Assembly: GCA_007922305.1 (NCBI GenBank)
Contig: ML677343.1
Coordinates: 31,737,987 to 31,801,986, forward strand
DNA length: 64,000 nucleotides
DNA from: Dermatemys mawii
Lineage: Eukaryota; Chordata; Testudines; Dermatemydidae
Reading direction: 5' to 3'
Shown here: piece after piece, positions 1 to 10,390 of the stretch
How the letters are laid out: each line of letters begins with the position of its first letter
How positions within the stretch are numbered: the stretch's first letter is position 1
Notes under the pieces: model-generated
The model's database searches: none
The model's input: the letters and a program-made list of their open reading frames with translations, nothing else
Told to the model about the DNA's origin: nothing
Program-made: the position numbers and the translations under genes

Positions 1-3000
1 ACCCCCGGGCCCTTTGACAAGGATAGCAATCGGAAAGCATTATTATTCGATATACTGAGTGTGTCCGAAGAGACTGATTGTGGTCCAGAAAAGGTGCTAG
101 CCTCCCAAGAAACTACAGCAAACCCACTACAGCAGCTCCAACTGTTTGTTGCCCGGACTGTCAAGAATAATGAAGAAGAGCTGATGATGCCATGCTTCAC
201 AATGCGGCTCTCTCCAAACCACCAACCTTCAAATGCCAATATCCAGTCTGAGCAGGAAGAGGAAGGCCGGGGCAGCTTGGAAGGCGAAAATTCAGCATGT
301 CGTCATGCGTGTGTAGAGGGGAACGAGCGCATGGGAGGAGAAGCAGAGAGCCCGGCTACCGCATCAGAACCAACTGGAGTTTTTCCAGAGGCGGGTGAAC
401 ACCTGGAGTCGTTCAACAAAACAGACACCTACACTGCCGAGCAATCCACGTTTGCCAACCACAAGCTGCACAATAATGTAACAGAGCTGCGGCACTTAGC
501 AGATGAATGTTCAGAGCCGAGTGACATTAATATCTGTGCAGATGGCGTATCACAAGAGCATAATAACCTCTCACCATGCAGCAGCACAACGGTAACGCCA
601 TTGCTAGGGCAGGAAAAGAAAGCTGATCAGATGGTGAAGGAGCAGGAGCAAGATAAAAACAAAGCAACCTTGGCATTTAAAAACCACAGCCAATCCTATT
701 TAAGCCATAGTTTGTTTGAGAAAGAACCATTAGGCAATGCACTGACAGAGACACTAAAAGTAAGCACTGCTGAATGTAATGCTTGGTCTGATGGAGCTAG
801 TCATCATATGCAGTTGTCATGCACCATAAAAACCAAATGCAGAGGGTCAACCAATAACCAGGTGGGACATGAGCTACAGCTTCCGTGCGGTGTGTCTTTG
901 GGTCCTGCTAGCTCTTTGAATCCTTCTGAAGATCTTCACCAGGAATATAATTTGTTGCAGGAAACTAACAGCTACTCAGTAAATGCTCAGCTTCCTGAAG
1001 AGCACAGTGGAAAGAAAAAGCAGGCCCTTCAGGCTTGTCACTCTAAAGAGGACTCTCTGGCCAGTTTGCCTTTGCAAACTAGCTTTTCTCACCACAAAGA
1101 TTTGCAGAACAGTCATAATGAAAATGTAGAGTTCTCTGAGTTCAGTGTGCAGCTCTTGGAAGAGGATAGATACACTGTCCCTGTGCTTAACTCAGAGACT
1201 CAGTCAAGTTCATTTATTGTAAAAAGGTTCAACTCTGACTCAGAGAAAAATCTAGTTTGCTGTTCCATGCAAAATCCCGTAGAGCAAGGAAAATGGAAAG
1301 ACACGTGTATATTTCCACCCACTCTTCAGCAATGCAACACTACTGCTCCAGCACCTTTGGATGCTATTGGAAGCATTGGTCATTGTCTTGCCGAAGACAT
1401 TCTAAATAATTTTGGGCCGTCTGATAAAGAAGGACTGGCAAAACCTCATGTTCCACAATGCCCCAGTGAGTTGGCAGTTTCTGCTTTGGAGATGGAAAGC
1501 CCCCAGAAATTGCAAATGAACGACTGTATTCTTCCCTGCATGCCACCTCTGGATCAAAAAGACATTGATGATGGGCTGCCAGAAAGCACTTGTGCTGAGC
1601 TGTTATGCCCTCTTTATAAAGGAAGCAAGACATGCACCATCACAGACGTGATTATTAATTCTCAATCAATGCCTCTACAGGGCATCCAGGCTTGTCAGCC
1701 CACAGCAGAAACCAAAGATTACTCAACGCAGCCCACTAATATTTCGCCAGTTGGAGAAAGAGATAGAGAGGTCAACTTAAATCCAGAAAAGGAGCTTAAA
1801 AAGTGCCATTATAATGGAAATAAACATCAAAATGAGCCAGAGGCCTTGTGCAATAGCTTTGTCACTCAGCAGATCCCAACTGTTGTAAGTACTGCCTTTG
1901 AAAGGACAGCAGATCCTGGCCTTGGTGATCGAGATGTCCACCAGTTTACAGAGGGGCTAGAGATGAGATCGAGTGATCCCTCCAAATATGTGGATAATAG
2001 GGAAAATAATTCAAAAGGGGATGACTCGGAAAGCCCTGGGGCTGAGAGTACTGGAGGAGACAGCAGATGTGTGTTAAATAACATGGAGCAGGAAGAGGAA
2101 AGTGGCATGTTTAAAAATATCCCAAATGCATCCAGAAATGGGCAGCTGGAAGAAAAGAAACAAAATGGCCTCCAAGTCACTTGTGATATTTGTTCAGCAT
2201 CTTTTAGAAGCAAACCAGGATTGACCAGGCACAAAGCTGTAAAGCATCGGACAAAAAATGACGGCACGTTGCTGCCAAGAAAAACGTCAAAGCTCGATTT
2301 GAATCTGTTGGAAAAAACATCTAAAACATCCAAGAAAGTCTCTAGGAAAAGCTTAGAATCCACTGCCAAAGAAAGAACGAACATCACACAAATGCCAACC
2401 AGCGCCATTGGACACGTCTCCAAGAAAACCTGTGCAGGTCAAGAGCAGGAGCCCAATGCACAAATTCAAGAAGTAGTTAGTAGAGAGCTCAGTGATCTCA
2501 GCATCATACCGCTTGAAGTGTGCCATGAACGTCATCACACAAATATTCTGAGTAAAGAAACAAAGACAAACTCTCACTGCTCAGAGCCAGGGGGACTGGA
2601 TGAAACAGTGACAGAAAAGCCCGGCCCTAGAAAGCAACCAAATAAACGGGGGAAAGGCAGAAGAAGCCAAAGCAAAGATCCTGGGGGGTTAAATAGAAAT
2701 TTAGAGAAGAAACTAAGTAGAAAATCAAGAAGAAGGAAAGTAAAGATGTTTCCCAATGAAAGTGAAGTCAATGGATTGTCTGACCTGGAGAAGAATGCTA
2801 TTGATGGTCCTTCCAATGTTGTTTCCAGTAAAGTCAACTCCAGTCTGTCAAATGTGATTGAAGACCTGGCTGAGCCAAGCAGCTGCATCTCAGCAGAGGA
2901 ACAAGGCAGGCCATGCTCACCCCAGCAATTTCACACAGCAAAACAGTCACCTTGCATAGTTAAGCTTTCTGATGAAGTGGGTGATTGGGTGGTCTCTTCC

Positions 3001-6000
3001 AAGGAGACAGACAGACAGGAGTCACTAAAGGTCCCTGTGAGCTGTCCAAAGCAGATGGAAGATCCAAGTCAAGGAGAAAAGGCACAGGCCAAAGAGAAAT
3101 GGGCAAATGGGTTCATGAAGCAAGTGGAGAAGGGGTTGAGCAAGGTATGCAAAGAACAGCATGATGGTGGTGGCACAAATGTGAAAGAATGTGAGAATTC
3201 CTTGGGAGAGAGCAATCATAGTAGTGCCTTCAGGCATCCCTTGAGTCCTGCCAGACCAGATCTGTCTTTGGAAACCTGTGAATCTGAAACGGCCAACAAG
3301 GATCCCACTATAGGCATGTTGGAAAAGGCTTCTGATGACAGCCCTTGTTCTGCAGAGTCAAAGCCCAGGGGAAAGGGAGAGTTGCTACAGAAAAAGGAGT
3401 CCTGCCCTGGTGATGCAACTGAGCCAGACCTGCATGGTTTATTTGATGATGACATCCCATTCTCACAGCTGTTTCCAAGGGACAACCAGTTCACCCGGAG
3501 GAAGTGCACACGGGTGTATGGGAAACGAACCAAGAAACCCAAACCTGTCACTGATGCAGATGTCGGGTCAGTGGACGCCATGGACTTCTTTCCCATACGG
3601 CTGACTTCAGACCTCAGTGAAACCAGCTCGTTCTGTGTCACCAGGGACGATCCTTGTGAATACGAAACTATCTCCATTGACGATGCCTTGATGCTAAACA
3701 TGTGTCACAGCAGTAAGCCAAAGGGGGGTGATGCCAGTCCGAATGCTTCCACAAATATTGCACTGCAGCCAGATTATGAGAGAAACAGCCAAAGGAAGGA
3801 GGTCATTGACCTGGAGGATGATAACATGTTAACCTTCCTATGCCAAAACAACCAGATGGAAAACATTCCAAACTTAAACATTTGGGGAAGTCTTGAAAAG
3901 GAGGCAGAAAATGTTCCTGCTGATGAAATACTGTTCAAGTCCCCTATGGAGCTTGAAAATGAACATTCAATAGTGGAAACTAGCCCAGAACCCCCAGAGC
4001 TGGAAGAGGAGCCCTTCAACAGCAAGCTAAATGAGGACCAAGGCTCACCTGAGTTTCGTACGATTGACATTGAGATGTTGGGGGCAAAGTTCAGGGTGCA
4101 GGATGTGTGCTTTATTGGCCCTTGCAATAACCCTGGCCATTTGGATGAAAGCCTGGTGAGTTTCAAGCAGAAGGCGATACAGCATGGCAAACACAGCAAA
4201 AATAAACTAGAAGATGGGAAACCAGGCAAAAATCGCAACGATATGAACATCAAGACTAAGGATAAACAATACAAATGCAAAGTGTGTTTCCAGTGGTTCC
4301 TCACCTTAGGGGAACTGGACTTTCACAAACTCACCCATAACCCTTCCCCTCCACCTACTTGCTATATGTGTGTCCAGCGCAAATTCAGCTCAAGGGAGCA
4401 ATTGAGAGACCATTTGAAAGAGAAGCATGCAAAAAACAAAGCTGGCCTGTGGGCCTGCGGAATGTGCCTGAAGGAGATATCCGATGTCTGGATGTACAAC
4501 GAGCATCTCCGAGAGCATGCCACACAGTTTGCTCGGAAAGGCCAGGCTCAGAAATCAGCGATGGGGCTGCCCACCTGCTTCAGTGAGGACAATGCTGCCG
4601 TCACCCACTTCCTGAACACCATCATGTATCGGAAACCAAGCAAGTCATCCAAGCTGGTGGATCCTGCCAGCAAACACCTGGCCACCAAAGAGAACAAGAG
4701 CCTAAAAGAGCCATCCCCTGAGCAAGAGGCAAAGGTAACTAAAGATACCTTGGAAAGCAGTGTCAGAATTAAACCAGCTTCCTCCGCCTCCAGCTCTTCC
4801 AAAGGGTCTGCCAGTCCCTCTCCAGACAACATGTCAAAAGGGGAAAGCACTCAGAAAGCTGTCCCCATGCATCCGGACTGCAAGGATCCTTCCAGAGATT
4901 GCCATCACTGTGGAAAACAATTTCCCAAACCCTTCAAACTCCAGCGCCACTTAGTGGTGCACAGCTTACAGAAGATTTACTTGTGCCACAAGTGCCCGAT
5001 GTTCTATCCAGAAACCAAAGAGCTTCGAAGCCACCTGAGTCAAGATCATGGGATAGCAGAGGAGCCGGAGATCAAGCACACCACGCTGTATGCATGTGAG
5101 CTCTGTGCGGACGTCATGCATGTCATCAAGAAGTCATTCATATGCAGCATGTGCAACTACACCTTCTCTAAGAAAGAACAGTATGACAGGCACATGGAGA
5201 AGCACCTGGCAGGAAGCAACAAGACGTTCAAATTCCGAGGGGTCATGAGGCCTGGCATCTCCTCCAAGGATGGCAATGAGAAAATCAAAGAGGAAAACTG
5301 TCCAAGGGAGGACATGCCACCACGCAAGAAAAGGAAGCTCACGCACCATGGCAGCTTGGATCCACACAACTCACCTGTGTACCTTGACCATAGTAATGAT
5401 CTACAGGTAGCTGATGTGCCTTTACCACCTCCCAGTGTGTCCTGCCCTCAAACAGGGGATGACCCTGGAGCAACTTTGCCCCAAACCTCTGTGAAAACAG
5501 AAGACCTTGTAGGTGACTTCTCAGACCTCCTGGCTGAAATGGGAAAATCTCAGTTTGATACCCTCCCACCGCCCCCTTGCCTGTCTCCTGCTCTGCCCCA
5601 GGCGGTCGTGAGTGATCCAGAACTCAGTTACACCACGACACTTTCCATCACAGAACTAGACAAAGGAGCCTTTGATGGGAAGCCTCTTCCTTTCCTGGAC
5701 TCTTCTGAATTTCGTATGGACCTTTCTAGTTTAGCTCATAACCAGGCAATGGATGGAAATCTATCTCCACCTCATCTCACTGAGAAACTTGGGCATGCAG
5801 ATGGCCAAGAAAAACCAACCCTGGGCAATCAAAGAGAACATGTGGTGGGGATATTGGACAATCCCAGTTCACGAGAGGAGCCTGTTGACAAGAACCCTTG
5901 CCTCAAACTAGCTAAGAAAATCCCAGAAATTCCTGCACCAAAAGTAGACGCTCCACAGGCCAAGGACATTCATAAAACGTTGTGGAGCAGCCCGAACGTA

Positions 6001-6957
6001 GATGATACAGCTCCTAGGGAAACTGCATCCAAGCCCAATTATTCAGAGTCTGCCTGCCCCTCTCTGCCTCAGAAGGACAAGGCCGTTCTAAACAGGGCTG
6101 CTAAAGATTCGGCCCCTCAGAAGAAAACCGCAGGCTGTCCAGTGAATGGCGACGCTGCCTCCGCTGTGGCTGGTAATCTGGGCAGCACGGAGGAGATCCA
6201 GAAACCCTGCTCGCTGAAAGAAAAAGCCATGCCTGAGACAGGCGTCTGTGCCAAAGACAGCAATGTCAATGCCAGTGTCAGAGAGATAGGATGCAATCAA
6301 AACAAACCCTTAAGTCAACTCAAAATGGAAGGAGTGGCCAACCCTGTGAAACACTGCCACTCGGATCCAGGTAAATCCTTGGACAAGCCGGCTCTGAACG
6401 GGCCTGGCAAGCTGCACCCAAAGAAGCGGAAAGAGCACAAGTCTTCAAGTCACAAAGGCAGCTCAGCCTCTCGGGAGAACATTGAGGGAGATGGAAAGAA
6501 GAAGAAAGCCCGAACGCCGGGCCCTGGGAGGAGCGACGGGGCTGGAGAGCTCAAAAGAGCCGAATGGACTAACGAGGTTTCTGCCCTTTCCCCCGGGAGG
6601 AGGGAAACGCACTGCAACAAACTGATCCCCAAGCCCAGAATGTCAGGAGTCGGCAACCAGCTGAAAAAAATGGCACTGGACACCTACAATCAGAAGAAGG
6701 CGACTAACCGTCTTTCCAATGGAGACCTGAAACGTAAAAAGGACATCCTAGGGAAAACCTTTCACCATCTCCTAACCAAGGGCCCTGCCACGTCCCTACA
6801 CAGCTCTTTAAATAGACACAGAGCTGTCCAAGGTGCTAAACCTGCTGACTCTCACAATTACAGGACAGCCGAGTCCCAGAACAATCTCCTAAGCCAACTG
6901 TTTGGACAGAAATTAACAAGCTTTAAAATTCCTTTAAGAAGAGATACTTCAGAGTAA
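1..6957 (+). CDS. ZNF469: ZNF469 C2H2 zinc-finger protein, 3' part of giant coding exon (5' partial)
   Basis: The frame is open from base 1 to a TAA at 6955-6957 (2318 codons) with no intron, and the true start lies left of the window; the codon at 61 is GTG and not a believable start. Human ZNF469 is about 3,900 residues, so this is roughly the C-terminal 60 percent. C2H2 fingers are seen at about 2182-2250, 4276-4338, 4360-4428, 4456-4518, 4900-4963, 4984-5050 and 5095-5202; the last looks like a CxxC half finger run into a full finger. Long Ser/Lys/Glu-rich linkers lie between, with a basic patch PPRKKRKL near 5320 that looks like a nuclear localisation signal, and a conserved-looking tail (LLSQLFGQ...FKIPL) before the stop. 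In humans, loss of ZNF469 causes brittle cornea syndrome 1 and it affects collagen/extracellular-matrix expression. The name rests on architecture, giant exon and linkage to ZFPM1, not on an alignment. Confidence 0.85.
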   Translation, partial: TPGPFDKDSNRKALLFDILSVSEETDCGPEKVLASQETTANPLQQLQLFVARTVKNNEEELMMPCFTMRLSPNHQPSNANIQSEQEEEGRGSLEGENSACRHACVEGNERMGGEAESPATASEPTGVFPEAGEHLESFNKTDTYTAEQSTFANHKLHNNVTELRHLADECSEPSDINICADGVSQEHNNLSPCSSTTVTPLLGQEKKADQMVKEQEQDKNKATLAFKNHSQSYLSHSLFEKEPLGNALTETLKVSTAECNAWSDGASHHMQLSCTIKTKCRGSTNNQVGHELQLPCGVSLGPASSLNPSEDLHQEYNLLQETNSYSVNAQLPEEHSGKKKQALQACHSKEDSLASLPLQTSFSHHKDLQNSHNENVEFSEFSVQLLEEDRYTVPVLNSETQSSSFIVKRFNSDSEKNLVCCSMQNPVEQGKWKDTCIFPPTLQQCNTTAPAPLDAIGSIGHCLAEDILNNFGPSDKEGLAKPHVPQCPSELAVSALEMESPQKLQMNDCILPCMPPLDQKDIDDGLPESTCAELLCPLYKGSKTCTITDVIINSQSMPLQGIQACQPTAETKDYSTQPTNISPVGERDREVNLNPEKELKKCHYNGNKHQNEPEALCNSFVTQQIPTVVSTAFERTADPGLGDRDVHQFTEGLEMRSSDPSKYVDNRENNSKGDDSESPGAESTGGDSRCVLNNMEQEEESGMFKNIPNASRNGQLEEKKQNGLQVTCDICSASFRSKPGLTRHKAVKHRTKNDGTLLPRKTSKLDLNLLEKTSKTSKKVSRKSLESTAKERTNITQMPTSAIGHVSKKTCAGQEQEPNAQIQEVVSRELSDLSIIPLEVCHERHHTNILSKETKTNSHCSEPGGLDETVTEKPGPRKQPNKRGKGRRSQSKDPGGLNRNLEKKLSRKSRRRKVKMFPNESEVNGLSDLEKNAIDGPSNVVSSKVNSSLSNVIEDLAEPSSCISAEEQGRPCSPQQFHTAKQSPCIVKLSDEVGDWVVSSKETDRQESLKVPVSCPKQMEDPSQGEKAQAKEKWANGFMKQVEKGLSKVCKEQHDGGGTNVKECENSLGESNHSSAFRHPLSPARPDLSLETCESETANKDPTIGMLEKASDDSPCSAESKPRGKGELLQKKESCPGDATEPDLHGLFDDDIPFSQLFPRDNQFTRRKCTRVYGKRTKKPKPVTDADVGSVDAMDFFPIRLTSDLSETSSFCVTRDDPCEYETISIDDALMLNMCHSSKPKGGDASPNASTNIALQPDYERNSQRKEVIDLEDDNMLTFLCQNNQMENIPNLNIWGSLEKEAENVPADEILFKSPMELENEHSIVETSPEPPELEEEPFNSKLNEDQGSPEFRTIDIEMLGAKFRVQDVCFIGPCNNPGHLDESLVSFKQKAIQHGKHSKNKLEDGKPGKNRNDMNIKTKDKQYKCKVCFQWFLTLGELDFHKLTHNPSPPPTCYMCVQRKFSSREQLRDHLKEKHAKNKAGLWACGMCLKEISDVWMYNEHLREHATQFARKGQAQKSAMGLPTCFSEDNAAVTHFLNTIMYRKPSKSSKLVDPASKHLATKENKSLKEPSPEQEAKVTKDTLESSVRIKPASSASSSSKGSASPSPDNMSKGESTQKAVPMHPDCKDPSRDCHHCGKQFPKPFKLQRHLVVHSLQKIYLCHKCPMFYPETKELRSHLSQDHGIAEEPEIKHTTLYACELCADVMHVIKKSFICSMCNYTFSKKEQYDRHMEKHLAGSNKTFKFRGVMRPGISSKDGNEKIKEENCPREDMPPRKKRKLTHHGSLDPHNSPVYLDHSNDLQVADVPLPPPSVSCPQTGDDPGATLPQTSVKTEDLVGDFSDLLAEMGKSQFDTLPPPPCLSPALPQAVVSDPELSYTTTLSITELDKGAFDGKPLPFLDSSEFRMDLSSLAHNQAMDGNLSPPHLTEKLGHADGQEKPTLGNQREHVVGILDNPSSREEPVDKNPCLKLAKKIPEIPAPKVDAPQAKDIHKTLWSSPNVDDTAPRETASKPNYSESACPSLPQKDKAVLNRAAKDSAPQKKTAGCPVNGDAASAVAGNLGSTEEIQKPCSLKEKAMPETGVCAKDSNVNASVREIGCNQNKPLSQLKMEGVANPVKHCHSDPGKSLDKPALNGPGKLHPKKRKEHKSSSHKGSSASRENIEGDGKKKKARTPGPGRSDGAGELKRAEWTNEVSALSPGRRETHCNKLIPKPRMSGVGNQLKKMALDTYNQKKATNRLSNGDLKRKKDILGKTFHHLLTKGPATSLHSSLNRHRAVQGAKPADSHNYRTAESQNNLLSQLFGQKLTSFKIPLRRDTSE

Positions 6958-7879
6958 TTTATGAAAGTGACTTATGGTGATCCGCAGCTGCTTTCATGGG
7001 GTTTGCAAGGGAAAAATTATCAAAGCATTACATTCGTTTGTGTAGCGTGATGTTTCTGTCTAGTTTAAATGAACTTGCACTGCAGCCTCTGTGAAATAGT
7101 TTGCTTTGTGTCTACTAATCTACTTTAATTCACCTGACTTATCATGCAAATGCTAGAACTTTGATGTTGCTGATGATTTTCATGAACTGAAATTGTAATC
7201 GCTTTGGGCAGACTGAATCGTCAAGAGCAATTGCTTTATTGCAGAAGTGCCGGGGTTATACGGATACTTGCAAATCTCAGACCCTTTTGAGACTGCTTCT
7301 GTGTTATCTTCGTACAAAGTACTTGAAGAGATGAACTTCATTCCATAGACGTCTTATTCAGAAGGTGCAGTACACTGTAGAAAGCAATTTTTTAAAAAGA
7401 TTTTTGCACAAATAATCCCATACAATTCATTAAATTGGGAACTGGCCTACGACGTGATAAATTAAAAAAAAAATTAAATTAAGAATCAAGTGCCACATAT
7501 TTTGACAGCCATTCGTAAGAATTTGTTTCTACGTTGCCAAGAAAATAATGAACCAGCTTGCTGGCTGCGTGGGCCTATAATAGTGTTTCAAACATTGATG
7601 CCATTATTTGACCACTGTAGATTATGTAAATGCATGAAAAATGAGAATAACGCTAGCGAACTGCACCTTGACATTTGTGACAAACATTTTTTTGTTTTAC
7701 GGATAAAACTGTGCCAACTTACCAGACCAGAATAGTACTGTCCAAGAGACCGTAATGGTATAACTTCTAAACTATCTTACTGTATTGACTTAGTAGCTAT
7801 ATAGGTATCAGCTTTTTACTATGCAGTTACTGGTGCTATTTTTATTTTGTAATGTGAATACAGACTTCCTTGATTTACA

Positions 7880-7885
7880 AATAAA
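7880..7885 (+). terminator. Proximal AATAAA poly(A) signal candidate
   Basis: Exact AATAAA hexamer about 920 bp after the stop codon. It could give a shorter mRNA 3' end. Usage is not known from sequence. Confidence 0.4.
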
Positions 7886-8369
7886 AGGGAACAGATAGGA
7901 AGTAGCAGTGACCTGTAAAAGAAATCAAAGCAGGAAAATACAACTTTTTATAACATCCTGTATGCTGGTACTCCATAGTGTTAAAAAGGTTATGTCATGT
8001 TATCGAGCAGGTATACAACTGAACTTTGAACCAGAAAGAAATCTCAGGTGCAAATGAGGACATGGAAGATACTTAAATACTATTGAAATACTCCCAAGTC
8101 AAGGAGGTGAAGTAACGCACTGATGTGATATGAACAAATAGAGTACTTTGCGTCTGTCCTGCAAAAAAAATTTTTTTTAGTTTAAAAGGAAAAAAAGAGG
8201 CTTTATTCTGTTAATATGTATCTTTACTGTCCTTTGCATTGTATAAAAAAACTATTGTAGGTAATTTACCTTGTGTGCAATGTGTTATGTCAAAAGTTTT
8301 TATTTTGATATTTTGTCAGAGAGGAAAGAGAGCGCAAGAAATGCCTTTTTATTATGTTGTATGTGTGCT

Positions 8370-8401
8370 ATTAAAGTGCCTCTTTAATATTGTTAAATAA
8401 A
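8370..8401 (+). terminator. Distal poly(A) signals of ZNF469 (ATTAAA and AATAAA)
   Basis: ATTAAA at 8370-8375 and AATAAA at 8396-8401 lie about 25 bp apart at the end of the AT-rich 3'UTR-like stretch. A long GT-rich run starts at 8591. Immediately downstream the sequence turns into repeats, so this is the most likely main cleavage region. Confidence 0.6.
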
Positions 8402-8590
8402 GTATGAGATGAAAATATGGGATGGTACTGTAAAATCATGCCTAATTAATCTTTTCAAATATATTCCAATATTTTCACAGAAACTCCCAGACTCTATGGA
8501 ATTTGTCAGATGTTTTTCTTCCTGCGCCGCGTACACCCACCCACGCCCCAGTTTTGCTGGGAGTGTGAAGCCAGGGACTGTTTATTACTC

Positions 8591-8621
8591 TGTGTGTGTG
8601 TGTGAGTGTGTGTGTGTGTGT
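8591..8621. repeat. (TG)n microsatellite
   Basis: Dinucleotide TG run with one interruption, followed by a short TACACGCAGG transition. Confidence 0.9.
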
Positions 8622-8714
8622 ACACGCAGGTACAGGTACACACACAAAAGGATCTGGTGTGGTCTTATAACCACTAGAATAATAATGTATAAATAATAAC
8701 TTGCTAGGTTAGGT

Positions 8715-8940
8715 GACTTCTATCCATCTAAGATACTAAGATGGTGCCATTACCACAGTATCTGACCTCACAGCACCCCTTTGGGGTAAGGTAGTGTCAT
8801 TATCCCCCTATAACAGATGGTGAAACTAAGGCCTAGAGAGTGACTTTTCCAAGAACACAAGGCTTTGTAAGGTGGAGCATGGAATTGAACCTGTGTCTCT
8901 CAAGCTCCATGCCCCTAAGCACTGACTAGGCCATCATTCC
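8715..8940 (-). repeat. MIR/CORE-SINE-like copy
   Basis: On the + strand it shows the reverse complement of the MIR core: a 'CAGATGGTGAAACTAAGGC' stretch, a 'GTGACTTTTCCAAGAACACA' stretch, and a degraded 'ATTGAACCTGTGTCTC' end. Old and diverged. Confidence 0.7.
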
Positions 8941-8959
8941 TCTTGTTGCTGGATGAGAG

Positions 8960-9160
8960 TTATTAAATAACACTTATCTCCCCTATTGTGCTTTTCATCC
9001 AGACCTCTCAAAGCACTTTACCCAGAAATGGTAAGTGTCCATTATAGGGACACAAAGGGGCAGAGACTTACCCAAGATCATACCCTGTAGGTCAGTGCCA
9101 GAGCTGGGAGTAGGAGCCAGGCATCTGAGTGCACTGTCCACTGGCCCATGCTGCCTGGCC
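8960..9160 (-). repeat. Second MIR/CORE-SINE-like copy
   Basis: Shows 'GGGGCAGAGACTTACCCAAG', then 'GCCAGAGCTGGGAGTAGGAG', in the usual antisense MIR order. It is adjacent to the copy at 8715 but appears independent. Confidence 0.6.
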
Positions 9161-9672
9161 CCTCACAACACCATCCCTGCCAGGATTCAGGATGAGTTCG
9201 ATAAGACGTACGGGAAAGCAGGTGGTGAGCATGTGAAGGCAGCCGACCCACAGAGGTCTTTCTGGCTTGCGAGGAGATGACCGTCACTGAGCGTGACGAC
9301 TTATTGGCTGGAGATTAGTGGGGACTGGGTTAAAGAGCTATACAATTTGCCGCAACTTTAAAAGAGTCAGCGCGGGTGGGAGCTTGACTTGGCCAGAGGC
9401 CTGTGTGATACACTCCAGGCAAGAAGCCTGACGCTGAGAGAGGTGGCTGGAGATTTCAAAGATGGAGGCTTTGCCTTAGACAACAGCCTGCACCAGAGAT
9501 TTAGTGTAACCTGGGAAGTTAACGTAGGCAAAGGCTTGCCGGGAAAGCTTGGTTTTAGGCAGAGCTCGCAACCAGCCTGAGGAGATTTCCTTTAATTGGA
9601 CAAAGGCTTGTTCTAGTTCTGGGGTTTTTGCTTTAGCTGGCAACAATATTATCATCAAGTGATTACCTAAAT

Positions 9673-10382
9673 CAGGGATGGGCAAACTATGGCCCGTGGG
9701 CCATATGCGGCCTGCTGATCATTTTTATCTGGACTGCAAGCTGGCTGAGGAGCAGTGCCAGTGGCTTCCGGGCCGGGGGCGGGGGCAAGCTTGGCGTGCC
9801 ACGGGGCCCCGTGCTCCCAGCCGGGGGTCGGGCCAAGCACAGAGAGCCGTGAGGCCCCAGCACTCCTGGGCTGGGGGCTGGGCTGAGTGCAGCGTGCTGC
9901 GGAGCCCAGCACTCCCATGCCGGGTCGAGCATGGGGAGCCGCAGGACCCCAGGCTCCCTGGCCTGGGCGCAGCCTGGGCAAACTGCAGAGACCAGCGCTG
10001 GGGCTGGAGCGCCCAAAGGTAAGCGAGGGGGATTTGGGGAGGGGTCCCGGAATGGTGGTGGTGGTGGTTAGGGTGGGTGGGGGTCTCGGGAGGGGGCATT
10101 CAGAGAACAAAGAGCAGGGGGCTTAGATAGGAGGTGGGGTCCTGCGGGGGGCAGTTAGAGTGGGGGAGTCTCTGGAGTGGAGTGATCAGGGGACAAGGAG
10201 TAAGGGTGGGGGGTTGGATGGGTTGGGAGTCCTGAGGGGGGCCGTCAGGGGATGGGAAGTGAGTGGGAGGGCGGATGGGGGTGGGCCAGGCTGTTTGGGG
10301 AGGCCCAGCCTTCCCTACCCCACTCTCTGCACAATTTTGAACCCCAATGTGGCCCTCAGGCCAAAAAGTTTGCCCACCTCTG
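9673..10382. mobile_element. Complete non-autonomous hAT-type MITE (710 bp) with perfect 8-bp TSD
   Basis: The left end starts CAGGGATGGGCAAACTATGG. The right end is its inverted partner, reading GTTTGCCCACCTCTG on the + strand. The element is flanked by the identical 8-mer ACCTAAAT at 9665-9672 and 10383-10390, the TSD length typical of hAT elements. The interior is GC-rich, with G-runs and GGT repeats around 10045-10285. It encodes no recognisable transposase, so the ORFs across it are spurious. The perfect TSD argues for a fairly young insertion compared with the MIR copies around it. Confidence 0.9.
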
Positions 10383-10390
10383 ACCTAAAT

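Larger units (their letters stand above)
6958..8420 (+). other. ZNF469: ZNF469 3' untranslated region
   Basis: AT-rich sequence directly after the stop codon, lacking long ORFs and obvious transposons, with A/T tracts (for example near 7385, 7462 and 8165). It ends near a cluster of poly(A) signals. The extent is inferred from those signals. Confidence 0.65.

Noticed and set aside
1364..6683. Antisense and alternative-frame ORFs inside the ZNF469 exon
   Set aside because: Shadows of a highly constrained coding frame; no start context, domain or codon pattern of their own.
9667..10126. Several 80-147-codon ORFs on both strands
   Set aside because: They lie inside the GC-rich hAT MITE, overlap one another, and have no domain resemblance.
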